Part shown: positions 16,997-26,342 of the stretch, piece after piece
Layout of the letters: each line of letters opens with the position of its first letter
How positions within the stretch are numbered: position 1 is the stretch's first letter
NCBI GenBank assembly: GCA_020073645.1
Contig: JAIQET010000036.1
Location: 1-42,663 of the forward strand
Length of the DNA: 42,663 bases
Reading direction: 5' to 3'
Source: Terriglobia bacterium
GTDB lineage: Bacteria; Acidobacteriota; Terriglobia; Terriglobales; Acidobacteriaceae
The notes under the pieces: model-generated
The model's input: the letters and a program-made list of their open reading frames with translations, nothing else
What the model was told of the DNA's origin: nothing
The model's database searches: none
Program-made: the position numbers and the translations under genes

Positions 16997-17458
16997 CTAC
17001 GCCACTTTCTTCGGCTGGTAGTGCCCCGGTGTCGCGCGGAACGCGATGCTCAGACGGTTCCAGGCATTGATGGTGGTCACCGCCAGAGTAAGGTCGGCTA
17101 GCTCTTTCTCGCTGAAGTGCTGGCGCACGCGCTCGAACACCTCGTCGGGCACATGTCCCTGGGTGACATGCGTTACCGACTCTGCCCACTCCAGCGCCGC
17201 GCGCTCGCGCTCGCTGTAATAGGGCGACTCTTCCCAGGCATCCAGCCCGTACAGCCGCTGCTCGGTTTCCCCCAGTGCCCGCAGGTCTTTCCAGTGCATG
17301 TCGATGCAGTAGGCGCAGCCGTTGATCTGCGAAACCCGCAGCTTGACCAAATGAATCAGCTTTTCTTCCAGGCCGCAGCCGTGCAGGTATTCCTCCAGGC
17401 CCAGCATTGCCTTGCCGCCTCCCGGCGAGACGGTGTAATAGTTCAGGCGTGGTTTCAT
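16997..17458 (-). CDS. Carboxymuconolactone decarboxylase/AhpD-like protein
   Basis: 153 residues from the ATG preceded by AAGGAGGG (a much longer frame upstream lacks protein-like sequence). The CAYCIDMHWKDL segment is the CxxC...H signature of AhpD-like peroxidase partners in the carboxymuconolactone decarboxylase superfamily. ERERAALEWAESVTHVTQGHVPDEVFERVRQHFSEKELADL and NAWNRLSIAFR complete the family pattern. It probably has alkylhydroperoxidase or thiol-disulfide activity in the cytoplasm. Stand-alone, convergent with the VWFA gene. Confidence 0.9.
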   Translation of the reverse strand: MKPRLNYYTVSPGGGKAMLGLEEYLHGCGLEEKLIHLVKLRVSQINGCAYCIDMHWKDLRALGETEQRLYGLDAWEESPYYSERERAALEWAESVTHVTQGHVPDEVFERVRQHFSEKELADLTLAVTTINAWNRLSIAFRATPGHYQPKKVA

Positions 17459-17976
17459 AATCCCTCCTTCCAATGATTGGATTATTGCTTTGGATGACAA
17501 CCAGAAGAACGGAGGTTCAGACTTATCGCGATACGATACGAACCACTGCCTGACCCGGCGTGTGCTGCACTCCCCGAGCCTTGACTTGTGCCCAGCAGAC
17601 CGTACGCCGTCAGCGGCAGTTACGCTCACCTGGGCGAAGCCGGTGCCGGCAAGCGACAAAATTTAGGCTGCAAGGCGAAGCGAGTTCATACGTCTCTCTA
17701 GGTGTGGGACTCTGAGCTTGCGGTGCAGGTTCCCTGGAAGCCTGACGGCAGCCGGCCTGAGAAGCAAATGTCAAGCCATGAGCCGCGATAGAGCCTTTTG
17801 GCTCCGAGCTGGCGAGCCAACCGGTGGGAGAACCGCTTCATCCGCTTGCAAATAGCTGCCGCCGGGAGGCAAAGCTTATGCGCCCGCAGACCGCACTAGT
17901 GCTACAATTTCGGGAGAAGACGAGCGGCGTTCATCCCCACCGAGTGCCGCAAAACACGCCGCATACGGGGTTCCTC
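17459..17976. other. Long leader/intergenic region, possibly structured
   Basis: 518 bases between divergent genes. The part at 17660-17900 contains several short hairpins, for example GAGCC-TTTT-GGCTC near 17792-17805, and unpaired purine-rich joints. I could not match it to any riboswitch class I know. Otherwise nothing is seen. Confidence 0.3.
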
Positions 17977-18822
17977 ATGGCCGGGACGCGAAAGAAAATC
18001 GTAGTCATCTTGTTGGCAGCTTTCCTGTGTCTCGGGATCGCAGTGCCGGCCTACGCTACGCAGCGGCGTGCTGCGTCCAAGCGCGCGACCAAACCAGAGC
18101 CAGCCGCGACTGTCGTCGAGGTCGTGCCGCCGCCCGCGCCGCTTACGCTGGAGCAGCAGCCTGCGTCTCCGCCGCGGATCAGTTATCAGGGTGGCCAGTT
18201 GACCATCACGGCGCACAACTCGACGCTGGGCGACATCCTGCGCGGCGTGCATGCACAGACCGGGGCGGCGATGGATGTTCCCGGCAATGCGACCGAGCGT
18301 GTGGTCGGTCGCTTTGGTCCGGGGCCGGCGCGGGAAGTGCTGGCCGCGCTGCTGAACGGATCGCATTTCAATTACGTGATGCTGGGTTCGGCGGCCAACC
18401 CGGACGGGTTGGAGCGTGTGATCCTGACCTCGAAGGCGGGCGGTGTCGAGGCCTCGTCTGTGGCCCAGCTTGCCAGCCAGCCGGTGGCGCCGACCCGGCC
18501 CTCGGTTGAGCCCCAGGAGGACGCGCAGGACGGCAACGGAGACGAAGATTTCTCCGATGACCAACTGGCGGAACAGCCCGGGGACGAAGCGCAACCCGAC
18601 CAGAACCAGGACGCCAGTCAGCAGCAGCCCGACCAGCAGCAACAGCAGCAGCAAGGATTCCCCAACGGCCAGCCGGGAATAAGGAGTCCGGAGCAACTGC
18701 TGCGGGAATTGCAGCAGCGCCAATTGCTGCAACAACAGCAGGGGACCCAACCTCAGGGACAGCCGCCGACTGGCTTCCCGGTGCCTCCCGGCCAGCAGCC
18801 ACAGCCGCAGCCGCCACAGTAA
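17977..18822 (+). CDS. Secreted STN-like domain protein with Gln/Pro-rich tail
   Basis: 281 residues from ATG 17977, chosen because it begins a signal peptide (MAGTRKKIVVILLAAFLCLGIAVPAYA); the frame is open to 17824. Residues of about 68-150 (ISYQGGQLTITAHNSTLGDILRGVHAQTG...VVGRFGPGPAREVLAALLNGSHFNYVM) resemble the STN (secretin/TonB short N-terminal) domain that precedes secretins and TonB receptors, but no barrel follows. From residue 190 on the chain is acidic and then almost pure Gln/Pro (QQQPDQQQQQQQGF..., ending QPQPQPPQ), probably disordered. Probably a periplasmic partner of an envelope machine; function unknown. Confidence 0.75.
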   Translation: MAGTRKKIVVILLAAFLCLGIAVPAYATQRRAASKRATKPEPAATVVEVVPPPAPLTLEQQPASPPRISYQGGQLTITAHNSTLGDILRGVHAQTGAAMDVPGNATERVVGRFGPGPAREVLAALLNGSHFNYVMLGSAANPDGLERVILTSKAGGVEASSVAQLASQPVAPTRPSVEPQEDAQDGNGDEDFSDDQLAEQPGDEAQPDQNQDASQQQPDQQQQQQQGFPNGQPGIRSPEQLLRELQQRQLLQQQQGTQPQGQPPTGFPVPPGQQPQPQPPQ

Positions 18823-18831
18823 ACCGGGCCT

Positions 18832-18943
18832 CGGACGTTAGGCTTTAGCCTCTCAGTACTCGGAGACCAGTCTGCCCAAACGGAAAACAGTTGGAATTTC
18901 CAGAGGCAACCCCGCAGTCCGAGGTCTGAAGTCCGACGTCCGC
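18832..18943. repeat. Heptamer inverted-repeat element (GGACGTT/GAGGTCT type)
   Basis: Left arm 18832-18863 runs in 7-nt steps (GGACGTT AGGCTTT AGCCTCT ...). Right arm 18919-18943 is its approximate reverse complement (GAGGTCT GAAGTCC GACGTCC). The two can form a long imperfect hairpin right after the STN-protein gene. Confidence 0.6.
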
Positions 18944-18945
18944 TT

Positions 18946-19122
18946 TCAGTCGCCGCTGGCGTGAGTTTCGACCAGGACTGGGGTACCGACGGCCGGCTGC
19001 CGGGTTTGGTGAGCAAAGGCGTAGAGGATGGTAGTGACGGCGCCGTAGGCGGCCAGGATGCCAGCAGTCACCACCAGAATCACCGTAGAACAGAGAACGA
19101 ACGCTACCCAGAGACTACCCAA
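18946..19122 (-). CDS. Possible 58-residue membrane miniprotein
   Basis: Frame from TTG 19122 (GGAAGGG about 11 nt upstream) to TGA 18946. A single long hydrophobic segment of about 30 residues (SLWVAFVLCSTVILVVTAGI followed by LAAYGAVTTILYAFA) precedes a hydrophilic tail AHQTRQPAVGTPVLVETHASGD. It is antisense to no other gene, sits between two plus-strand genes, and the frame extends upstream without stop, so the true start may be earlier. Family not recognised. Confidence 0.45.
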   Translation of the reverse strand: MGSLWVAFVLCSTVILVVTAGILAAYGAVTTILYAFAHQTRQPAVGTPVLVETHASGD

Positions 19123-19337
19123 GCTCAGCCTGCCCTTCCCGTGAAATGCCGCAGCCGCAAATCCGTGAGGTTCTCTCGCGCATCCGAGGGGACCACGCGG
19201 CGCGAACCCATCAATCTACCCGCGTTGACGCTCGCTGCTGTTAGCAAATAAGATACGTGAGTAGAGTTGCGCACCCCCACTCTCCAACATTTCAGGGGCC
19301 CCGTCCATATTACGGAAGGGCATTACTTTCGGACTCC

Positions 19338-22148
19338 ATGGCTATTACCAAGATTTCGGTGCGCGGGGCGCGCCAGCATAACCTCAAGAATATAGACGTG
19401 GAAATCCCCCGTAACACCCTCACCGTGATTACCGGGCTGAGCGGTTCGGGCAAGTCGTCCCTGGCCTTTGACACCATTTATGCCGAGGGCCAGCGGCGCT
19501 ATGTGGAGACGCTTTCGGCCTACGCCCGCCAGTTTCTCGACCAGATGGAACGCCCCGATGTGGACGCCATTGATGGGCTGAGCCCGGCGATCTCAATCGA
19601 GCAGAAAACCACCAGCCGGAGTCCGCGCTCCACGGTGGGAACGATTACAGAGATTTATGACTATCTTCGACTTCTGTTCGCCACAATTGGAGTGCCGCAT
19701 TGTCCCAAGTGCGGGCGCGCCATCGCGCGGCAGTCGGCGGAGCAGATCGTGCAGCGGGTGATGGCCCTGACCCCGGAGGACCGGGTGATGCTGCTGGCGC
19801 CCATCGTGCGCGGGCGCAAAGGCGAGTTCAAAAAAGAGATGGAGAAGCTGGTCCAGCATGGCTTCACCCGCGCTCGTGTGGACGGCGAGTTGGTCAACCT
19901 GGAAGACGACCTGCGTCTGGACAAGCGCAAGAACCACACCATCGAAGTGGTGATTGACCGGCTGCTGGTGAAGCCGGGGATTGAACACCGGCTGGAACTA
20001 TCGGTGGGGCTGGCCATGAAGCTGGCTGGCGGACTAGTGCAAGTGGCGGTGGTGGGCGGAGAAGAACAGCTTTACTCGGCGCGGCTGGCGTGTCCGGATT
20101 GTGGCATCAACGTGCCGCAGTTGGAGCCGCGGTCGTTTTCGTTCAACAGCGCTTATGGAGCATGCCCGGAGTGCCACGGTCTGGGCAGCCGCTACGACTT
20201 CGATCCCGCCAAGATCATCGTGGATTGGTCGAAGCCGCTACTGGACGGCGGCCTCGGACCGGGTTCGGGATCGTCGAATCTGCAGCACATGCTGCACATC
20301 ACCGCCGCGGCGCATGGTTTCGACCTGGCCACTCCATTCGACAAGTTTCCGGAGAAGATCCAGAACCTGCTGCTGTACGGCGAGTCGGGCAAGGGCAAGA
20401 CCGGATTTCTGGGAGTTCTGGGGTACCTGAAGCAGATGGTGGAGGAATCCACGTCGGACACCTACCGCGAGTATCTGCTCGACTATATGTCGGCGACGGA
20501 ATGTCCGGCGTGCGGGGGCCGACGGTTGCGGCCGGAGAGCCTGGCAGTGAAGGTCAACGGCATGTCGATCGCTGAATTCACGGCGATGCCGGTGTCGCGC
20601 GCGCTCGATGTGGCAAGCAAGATCAAGCTCGGGGGGCGCGAGAAAGCCATCGCGGGCCGGGTTGTGCACGAAATTGTGGAACGCTTGCAGTTTCTGAACG
20701 CTGTCGGGCTGGGGTACATCTCGTTGGATCGCTCGGCGGCGACGCTTTCCGGCGGCGAGGGGCAGCGCATCCGGCTGGCTACGCAGATCGGCTCCAAGCT
20801 GCGCGGCGTGTTGTATGTGCTTGACGAGCCTTCCATCGGATTGCATCACCGCGACAATAACCGGCTGCTGAAATCGCTGGAAGAACTGCGCGACCTGGGT
20901 AATACCGTGCTGGTAGTGGAGCACGATGAGGAGACTATCCGCCGCGCTGATTACGTGATTGACCTTGGCCCCGGGGCAGGGCGCCACGGTGGCGAGCTGG
21001 TGGCCCACGGCACGCCCGAGGAGATCATGAACGTGCCGGAATCGCTCACCGGCGCCTACATCTCGGGCCGGACGCAGATCGAAATGCGGGCGGAGCGGCG
21101 GCAGCCCAACGGTGCGGGGATCAGCATCCTGGGCGCAAGGGAAAACAATCTGAAGAACCTCGATGTCACCTTCCCCCTGGGCGTGATGACGGTGGTGACC
21201 GGGGTGTCGGGGTCGGGAAAATCCACGCTGGTGAACGACATTCTGTACCGGGCGCTGGCGAAGAAGCTTTATCGCTCGCGTGAGGAACCGGGCGCCCACA
21301 AGATGATTTCGGGTGCGGAAAATATTGACAAGGTCATCCGCATTGACCAGTCGCCCATCGGGCGCACCCCGCGGTCGAACCCGGCGACCTATACCGGGGT
21401 GTTCGCGCAAATCCGCGATCTCTACGCCATGTTGCCGGAGTCGCGCGAGCGCGGCTACAAGCCGGGACGGTTCTCGTTCAACGTGTCGGGCGGGCGCTGT
21501 GAAGCCTGCCAGGGCGAAGGCCAGCGCCGGATTGAGATGAACTTTCTGCCGGATGTGTACGTGCTCTGCGAGGTGTGCGGCGGCAGGCGCTATAACCACG
21601 AAACCCTGGCCGTGAAGTACAAGGACTGCTCCATCGCTGACCTGCTGGAAACGCCGGTATCGGACGCGTTGCCGATCCTGGAGAATATTCCCCAGGTGCG
21701 CCAGAAGCTGCAAACCCTGGTGGACGTGGGGCTGGGCTACATTCATCTGGGCCAGTCCGCAGTGACGCTTTCCGGGGGTGAGGCGCAGCGCATCAAACTG
21801 GCGCGCGAGTTGAGCAAGCGGCAGACGGGGAAGACTCTGTATCTGCTCGACGAACCCACGACCGGGCTACACTTTGACGATGTCAAGAAATTGCTGGACG
21901 TGCTGCACCGGCTGACCGACCTGGGGAATTCGGTGATTATCATCGAACACAATCTGGATGTGATCCGCAACGCCGATTGGATCATTGATCTGGGCCCGGA
22001 GGGCGGGGAAGAGGGCGGTAGGGTGGTAGCCCAGGGCACGCCAGAGCAAGTAGCGCGGAACAAGAGGTCGTATACCGGGCAGGCGCTGGCGCATTTCTTC
22101 GCCGGGAACGGACGGGGAACCTTGCAAAGTAGACTCTCCACTGCCTGA
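19338..22148 (+). CDS. uvrA: Excinuclease ABC subunit A
   Basis: 936 residues from ATG 19338 ([20 protein letters not shown], the usual UvrA start; the frame runs open to 19257). DNA-damage sensor of nucleotide excision repair, acting as a dimer that loads UvrB. Two ABC ATPase halves: Walker [10 protein letters not shown] at 33-41 and GVSGSGKST at about 622-630, and signature LSGGE-Q twice. Zinc modules are CPKC, CPDC...CPEC and CEAC...CEVC. The UvrB-binding and insertion domains are present. Length matches E. coli UvrA (940). No LexA-type operator seen. The next gene follows 80 nt later. Confidence 0.98.
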   Translation: MAITKISVRGARQHNLKNIDVEIPRNTLTVITGLSGSGKSSLAFDTIYAEGQRRYVETLSAYARQFLDQMERPDVDAIDGLSPAISIEQKTTSRSPRSTVGTITEIYDYLRLLFATIGVPHCPKCGRAIARQSAEQIVQRVMALTPEDRVMLLAPIVRGRKGEFKKEMEKLVQHGFTRARVDGELVNLEDDLRLDKRKNHTIEVVIDRLLVKPGIEHRLELSVGLAMKLAGGLVQVAVVGGEEQLYSARLACPDCGINVPQLEPRSFSFNSAYGACPECHGLGSRYDFDPAKIIVDWSKPLLDGGLGPGSGSSNLQHMLHITAAAHGFDLATPFDKFPEKIQNLLLYGESGKGKTGFLGVLGYLKQMVEESTSDTYREYLLDYMSATECPACGGRRLRPESLAVKVNGMSIAEFTAMPVSRALDVASKIKLGGREKAIAGRVVHEIVERLQFLNAVGLGYISLDRSAATLSGGEGQRIRLATQIGSKLRGVLYVLDEPSIGLHHRDNNRLLKSLEELRDLGNTVLVVEHDEETIRRADYVIDLGPGAGRHGGELVAHGTPEEIMNVPESLTGAYISGRTQIEMRAERRQPNGAGISILGARENNLKNLDVTFPLGVMTVVTGVSGSGKSTLVNDILYRALAKKLYRSREEPGAHKMISGAENIDKVIRIDQSPIGRTPRSNPATYTGVFAQIRDLYAMLPESRERGYKPGRFSFNVSGGRCEACQGEGQRRIEMNFLPDVYVLCEVCGGRRYNHETLAVKYKDCSIADLLETPVSDALPILENIPQVRQKLQTLVDVGLGYIHLGQSAVTLSGGEAQRIKLARELSKRQTGKTLYLLDEPTTGLHFDDVKKLLDVLHRLTDLGNSVIIIEHNLDVIRNADWIIDLGPEGGEEGGRVVAQGTPEQVARNKRSYTGQALAHFFAGNGRGTLQSRLSTA

Positions 22149-22228
22149 CGGTTCGTGGGCTGACGGGTCCGGCAGTGGGTGTGGCTTTCGTGTAGATTCA
22201 ACTCAGCAGCTCAGGATTTTCAACTCGC

Positions 22229-23062
22229 TTGTCTTCGCCGCCCAATCCGATTTTCGATGCCAATGCGCCTCCGGGTTTTGAAACGCCGCCCGCGGGTCCG
22301 TTGCCGCCGCTCGCAGAGAAGCGGCCTCCGATAGAAGACCCGGTCTGGACGGGCTGGGAGGTGCTGGCCCTCGGGGTCGTTACCGTTTTCCTGGCCATGT
22401 TGCTTTTTCCGCTGCTGGTGACCCTGGCGGCGCACCAGGTGCTCTATCCGCAGGTTCCGCTGACCGAGATTGTGCGGTATCCCGGCCTCATCGTGCTTTC
22501 GCAGCTACTCTCCTATGTAGTGATTCTCGGGTTCATGTACTCCATCGTGCGGCGCGATCGGGCAGATTTCTGGCAGGCTATCCGCTGGAATTGGCCGCGC
22601 AATCCAGGGGTCTACCTGTTGCTGGGCATCGTGCTCTCGTTTTCGCTGCAGGCCTTCGCGCATCTGTTGCCGATTCCCAAGAGCCTGCCGATTGACCAGT
22701 TCTTCCGTACCGCGCGGGAAGCCTACCTGCTTTCCATCTTCGGAGTGACCTTTGCTCCGCTGCTGGAAGAACTGTTCTTCCGTGGTTTTCTCTATCCAGT
22801 GCTGGCCCGGCGGCTGGGGATGGGAGTGGCGGTTTTTTTGACCGCGCTCGGTTTCGCCGCCATCCACGGCGCACAGCTCATGTATTCCTGGGGACCAGTG
22901 CTGATCATCTTCATGGTGGGGTTGGCCCTGACCGTGGTGCGGGCCCGAACCAAGTCGGTGGCTGCCAGCCTGCTGATCCACATCGCCTACAACGGAACCC
23001 TCTCGATTCTGATGTACGTCGCCACGGACGGGTTCCGGCATTTGGAGAAACTGAACCAGTAG
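22229..23062 (+). CDS. CPBP-family intramembrane metalloprotease (Rce1-like)
   Basis: 277 residues from TTG 22229 (AGGA upstream; no ATG available before an upstream stop). A Pro-rich cytoplasmic N-terminus of 35 residues is followed by about seven hydrophobic segments. The CAAX-protease signature is complete: E180-E-L-F-F-R185, FAAIHG (FxxxH) and HIAYN (HxxxN). Such enzymes are glutamate-dependent intramembrane proteases, in bacteria often linked to bacteriocin immunity or signal processing. The TAG stop lies inside the heptamer repeat that begins at 23061. Confidence 0.9.
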   Translation: MSSPPNPIFDANAPPGFETPPAGPLPPLAEKRPPIEDPVWTGWEVLALGVVTVFLAMLLFPLLVTLAAHQVLYPQVPLTEIVRYPGLIVLSQLLSYVVILGFMYSIVRRDRADFWQAIRWNWPRNPGVYLLLGIVLSFSLQAFAHLLPIPKSLPIDQFFRTAREAYLLSIFGVTFAPLLEELFFRGFLYPVLARRLGMGVAVFLTALGFAAIHGAQLMYSWGPVLIIFMVGLALTVVRARTKSVAASLLIHIAYNGTLSILMYVATDGFRHLEKLNQ

Positions 23063-23118
23063 TCGGGAGTCGGTAGTCAGGAGTCAGCGCTGACTCCCGA
23101 TTCCCGACTCCTGAGTAC
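23061..23118. repeat. Heptamer inverted-repeat element (AGTCGGG type)
   Basis: Left arm AGTCGGG AGTCGGT AGTCAGG AGTCAGC, right arm TGACTCC CGATTCC CGACTCC TGAGTACT: 7-nt periodic arms that pair into a hairpin with a very short loop. The first bases overlap the CPBP-protease stop codon, and pyrE starts 22 nt after the end. Confidence 0.75.
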
Positions 23119-23139
23119 TTCATGCTATCGTAGATTTCC

Positions 23140-23736
23140 ATGCATTCCGCCCGTCAGGAACTATTGCGTCTGCTGGCTGCCAAGTCGTTTCGGCTGGGCG
23201 AGTTCAAGCTGTCTTCCGGCGCCAGGAGCGACTACTACGTGGATTGCCGAACCACCACGCTGGACGCCAAGGGAGCGCGCCTCACAGGGCAAGTCTTTCT
23301 GGACGAAATTCGAGCCCGTGGTTGGCAGCCGCAGGCCATTGGCGGGCTGACCATGGGGGCTGATCCCATTGTGGTGGCCGTGGCCGTGGTCGGCCAGATG
23401 GATGGGTTCCTGGTGCGCAAAGCGGAAAAGCAGCATGGTACCGGGCAGCGCATCGAGGGCTTTCGCAAGCAAGGCGCGCGGGTCGTGATCGTAGACGACG
23501 TGTGTACCACCGGGGCGTCTACGATCCAGGCGATCGAGGCGGCGCGCGAGTTTGGCTTCAATGTGGTCGGGGTGATGTGCCTGGTGGAGCGTCCGGAAGC
23601 GGGCGGGCGGGCGAACGTGGAGAAAGCGGCCGCGCCCGCGCCCTTTGTGGCGATTTATACGGCCGACGACGTTCGCCTGGAACATCTGCGACAAAATGAC
23701 GAGACGTCTCCGGGGATGCCGGCGGTGGGTGGGTAA
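23140..23736 (+). CDS. pyrE: Orotate phosphoribosyltransferase
   Basis: 198 residues. Couples orotate with PRPP to give OMP in pyrimidine synthesis (cytoplasm). The PRPP loop is VVIVDDVCTTGAS at 115-127, and the lysine-containing flexible loop VRKAEKQHGTG at 92-102 is the OPRTase dimer-interface catalytic loop. The opening segment LAAKSFRLGEFKLSSGARSDYYVD (11-35) is typical. Length normal for bacteria with a slightly long tail. The mtnA gene follows after 111 nt containing a heptamer array. Confidence 0.95.
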   Translation: MHSARQELLRLLAAKSFRLGEFKLSSGARSDYYVDCRTTTLDAKGARLTGQVFLDEIRARGWQPQAIGGLTMGADPIVVAVAVVGQMDGFLVRKAEKQHGTGQRIEGFRKQGARVVIVDDVCTTGASTIQAIEAAREFGFNVVGVMCLVERPEAGGRANVEKAAAPAPFVAIYTADDVRLEHLRQNDETSPGMPAVGG

Positions 23737-23813
23737 GAACGGGCAAGCGCACGGCGATCCCAATTCGCTGCAGAATGTGCAGGGTAGACAAAAGCTCCGT
23801 GGGGCGGGCTGGC

Positions 23814-23841
23814 TAACGACCAACGACGAACGACCAACGAC
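23814..23841. repeat. Heptamer array NAACGAC x4 before mtnA
   Basis: Four consecutive 7-nt units TAACGAC CAACGAC GAACGAC CAACGAC, ending 6 nt before the mtnA start codon, where a ribosome-binding site would be expected. The reverse complement of the same heptamer (GTCGTTG) makes up the array at the other end of mtnA. Confidence 0.75.
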
Positions 23842-23847
23842 TGGCTC

Positions 23848-24903
23848 ATGATCCAAACTCTCGAATGGACCGACTCCGGCATACGCTTCATTGACCAGAC
23901 GAAGCTGCCGACCGAAGAAACTTACGTGACCTGCAAGACCCATGAGCAGGTCGCGGATGTGATCCGCAACATGGTGGTGCGGGGCGCGCCGGCAATTGGT
24001 GTGGCTGCTGCTATGGGCATTGCGCTTGGCATGAAGAACTCCAAGGCCGAGAACGGCGCGGAACTCAAGAAAGACTTCGATCAGATTTGCGACGTGATCG
24101 GGAAGACCCGGCCCACCGCGGTTAATCTCTTTTGGGCGATCCGCCGCATGCGGGAGAAGTTCGAATACCTCCGCATGCGTCCGCTGGCCCAGATCAAGCA
24201 GGCGTTGATCGAAGAGTCCCAGCGCATGCACGCTGAAGACATCGCCGCCAACCAGGCCATGGGACGGCACGGCGCCACTCTCATGCCGCAGAGTGGCGGA
24301 GTGCTCACACATTGCAACGCAGGCGCGCTGGCGACCTGTGGTTACGGAACCGCGCTGGGCGTGATCCGCGCGGCGGTCGAGCAGGGAAAGAAGATCCACG
24401 TCTATGCCGATGAGACTCGCCCCTTCCTGCAAGGATCACGGCTGACTGCCTGGGAACTGATGAAGGACGGCATTCCCACCACCGTCATTTCCGACAACAT
24501 GGCCGGAGCCATAATGAGACAGGGCAAGATTGGCGCCATCGTCGTCGGAGCAGACTGCATTGCCGCCAATGGCGATGTGGCGAACAAGATTGGCACCTAC
24601 ACGGTCGCGGTGCTGGCCAAAGAGCACGGCATCCCGTTCTATGTTGCGGCCCCGTTCTCGACCATTGACCTGGAAACGCCCGACGGCAGCAAGATTCCCA
24701 TCGAGCAGCGCAACCCGCGGGAAGTCACCCACATTGGCGGCAAACAAATGGTCCCGGAGGGAGTCCAAGTGGAGAATCCAGCCTTCGACGTGACTCCCGC
24801 GAAGTATGTGACCGCGATTGTGACCGAGCGCGGCATTGCGCGTGCGCCTTATGAGGAGGCGCTGCGAAAGTTGGCGGGGGAGACGACGGTCGTTGGTAGT
24901 TAG
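23848..24903 (+). CDS. mtnA: S-methyl-5-thioribose-1-phosphate isomerase
   Basis: 351 residues. Isomerises methylthioribose-1-phosphate to methylthioribulose-1-phosphate in methionine salvage. Catalytic residues are Cys156 ([10 protein letters not shown]) and Asp236 ([17 protein letters not shown]). The RGAPAIG motif at 45-51 and [13 protein letters not shown] are typical of MtnA rather than of eIF2B subunits. The start is the only ATG fitting the family. There is no Shine-Dalgarno, only the heptamer array. The last six codons (TTVVGS-stop) are made of the GTCGTTG heptamer repeat. No other salvage genes nearby. Confidence 0.95.
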   Translation: MIQTLEWTDSGIRFIDQTKLPTEETYVTCKTHEQVADVIRNMVVRGAPAIGVAAAMGIALGMKNSKAENGAELKKDFDQICDVIGKTRPTAVNLFWAIRRMREKFEYLRMRPLAQIKQALIEESQRMHAEDIAANQAMGRHGATLMPQSGGVLTHCNAGALATCGYGTALGVIRAAVEQGKKIHVYADETRPFLQGSRLTAWELMKDGIPTTVISDNMAGAIMRQGKIGAIVVGADCIAANGDVANKIGTYTVAVLAKEHGIPFYVAAPFSTIDLETPDGSKIPIEQRNPREVTHIGGKQMVPEGVQVENPAFDVTPAKYVTAIVTERGIARAPYEEALRKLAGETTVVGS

Positions 24904-24968
24904 TCGTTGGTCGGAGTGCACCGTTGGTCGTTGGTCGGAGACGCTGTCGATGGTCGTGGGTCGTTGGC
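24889..24968. repeat. Heptamer array GTCGTTG overlapping the mtnA 3' end
   Basis: Units GTCGTTG GTAGTTA GTCGTTG GTCGGAG, then GTTGGTC GTTGGTC and degenerate copies to 24968. The array starts inside the mtnA coding sequence and supplies its TAG stop. It is the inverse of the array at 23814-23841. Confidence 0.75.
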
Positions 24969-25278
24969 TTTTGGCCCTCGACTAGACGGCACCAGCCCCG
25001 CAGGGTCGACCGATAGTAGCCCAGCGCCTCAACCGGAAACACAGATGATCCACTCCCATGACGTGAAGCTGAGTGCGGGGACTCTTCTTTCTCGAGCAGC
25101 ACGTTTGTGCCGGGATGCTTGTGCCTCCTGGCCTACTTACTCGTTATCACCTTGGTTTACTTGCCTAATGCACCATCAGTTCGCCTGGTGGATGCATTGG
25201 CGGGATGACTCCCGGAGGGGCGCCTGCTCATAGCCAGCCAGTTTACTAAGCGAGTACAAGCAAGCGTCCCATCCCAAG
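24969..25278. other. Convergent intergenic region, no gene seen
   Basis: 310 bases between the mtnA 3' repeat and the convergent cysteine-rich protein gene. The open frames here have no protein-like features, and I found no clear terminator. Confidence 0.4.
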
Positions 25279-26010
25279 TCAGTTAGGGTTAATGCAAACT
25301 AGCTGGCACATTTGGTCGGGGCATGCATCGGGGTTCTTGCAGACGTGGTTGGTGCAGGAATCTTCACCGCCAACCGAGCAATACTGGTGCGTCACAGCAG
25401 TAACACACCCGTAATAACACCTTAATTCGGGGGAAAGAGAGGCTGACGCGTTCCCCTTCAGCTTTGTACACAAGAAACCTCTGACGTCACGAGCGCAGGT
25501 CTTTGACACGTAGTGCATCTCCTCGACATCAAAGATGCCCGCTGCAGGTAAGTCGAACTTCCAGGAATTGCCGTCAGCGAAATCCGCCCTTATCACTCCA
25601 ACCTGCGTCAGCAGGACCTTGGCCTCTTGCAGCTTAGCAAAATTCAGCAGTTGCTCGGTGGGCAGGCGATACCAGTCGAGGGTCGCCTCTTGCCCTGGGG
25701 CTAAAGGATGGTTTTCAGCTGCTTGCTCGTGCACCAGCGGCTCGGTCGGAGTGCCGGGGCAGCCTTCGGGCACGACCGTCACCCAAGCAAGCTGGAAAGA
25801 AGTAATCTGTCGTTGTGAAACGTTCCGCACAACAATTGCCCTCGTTTGGTTATCAACGGTCTTCGTCATGCTCACGATACGGACCGGAGCCTCCTCCTGA
25901 CGTGCGAAACTGGTTCGAATGATGGTTGGCAAAGGTTTGCCGGATTTTTGTTGTCCTAAAGAGAGACCGGACAGAATTGCAATGCACAGAAAGCACCTGA
26001 GGCTATTCAT
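25279..26010 (-). CDS. Secreted cysteine-rich protein, unknown function
   Basis: 243 residues. ATG 26010 is chosen because AAAGGAG lies 8 nt upstream and it starts a signal peptide (MNSLRCFLCIAILSGLSLGQ). The middle part (roughly 40-165) looks like an immunoglobulin-like beta sandwich (RIVSMTKTVDNQTRAIVVRNVSQRQITSFQLAWVTV...). The last 75 residues hold ten cysteines in irregular spacing (for example CYYGC, NHVCKNPDACPDQMCQLVC), suggesting a disulfide-rich or metal-binding module. A perfect CRP-like palindrome lies 84 nt upstream of the start. I do not recognise the family. Confidence 0.7.
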   Translation of the reverse strand: MNSLRCFLCIAILSGLSLGQQKSGKPLPTIIRTSFARQEEAPVRIVSMTKTVDNQTRAIVVRNVSQRQITSFQLAWVTVVPEGCPGTPTEPLVHEQAAENHPLAPGQEATLDWYRLPTEQLLNFAKLQEAKVLLTQVGVIRADFADGNSWKFDLPAAGIFDVEEMHYVSKTCARDVRGFLCTKLKGNASASLSPELRCYYGCVTAVTHQYCSVGGEDSCTNHVCKNPDACPDQMCQLVCINPN

Positions 26011-26094
26011 AGCCGAGGCTCCTTTCACGAGAGTCCCAAGCTAGAAACGGAACTCATCTCGCCGGATATGGTAACGTCCCCCCAATGCTTCTTC

Positions 26095-26110
26095 TGTGAT
26101 ATAGATCACA
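26095..26110. promoter_or_regulatory. CRP/FNR-family binding site (TGTGA-N6-TCACA)
   Basis: TGTGATATAGATCACA matches the CRP consensus TGTGA-N6-TCACA at all ten defined positions. It lies 84 nt upstream of the cysteine-rich protein start (minus strand), a plausible activator position, and about 400 nt from the divergent hydrolase gene. Which CRP-family regulator binds is unknown. Confidence 0.6.
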
Positions 26111-26342
26111 ACACAAAGATTGTCAATGAGAAGCTAGTCGACGTCCTTACGTCCCGAGAAAGAGTCCCTCATTGGTTTAGAGCCGCAGTCTTTCACGATC
26201 CTAAGCGGCACAGCTAAAAGTCGTGTCCTAACAAGGCCGATTCTCGAAAGCTCTACTAAGTTCGGACTACAACACGCCGATGTTCATTCCCCAGCCCGGC
26301 GGAGCCTCGAATTCTAAAGATCCGAGATTCTGAACCACATAA

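Noticed and set aside
20238..21746. 502-residue minus-strand open frame inside uvrA
   Set aside because: Lies wholly opposite UvrA, His/Arg/Gln-rich, no family resemblance.
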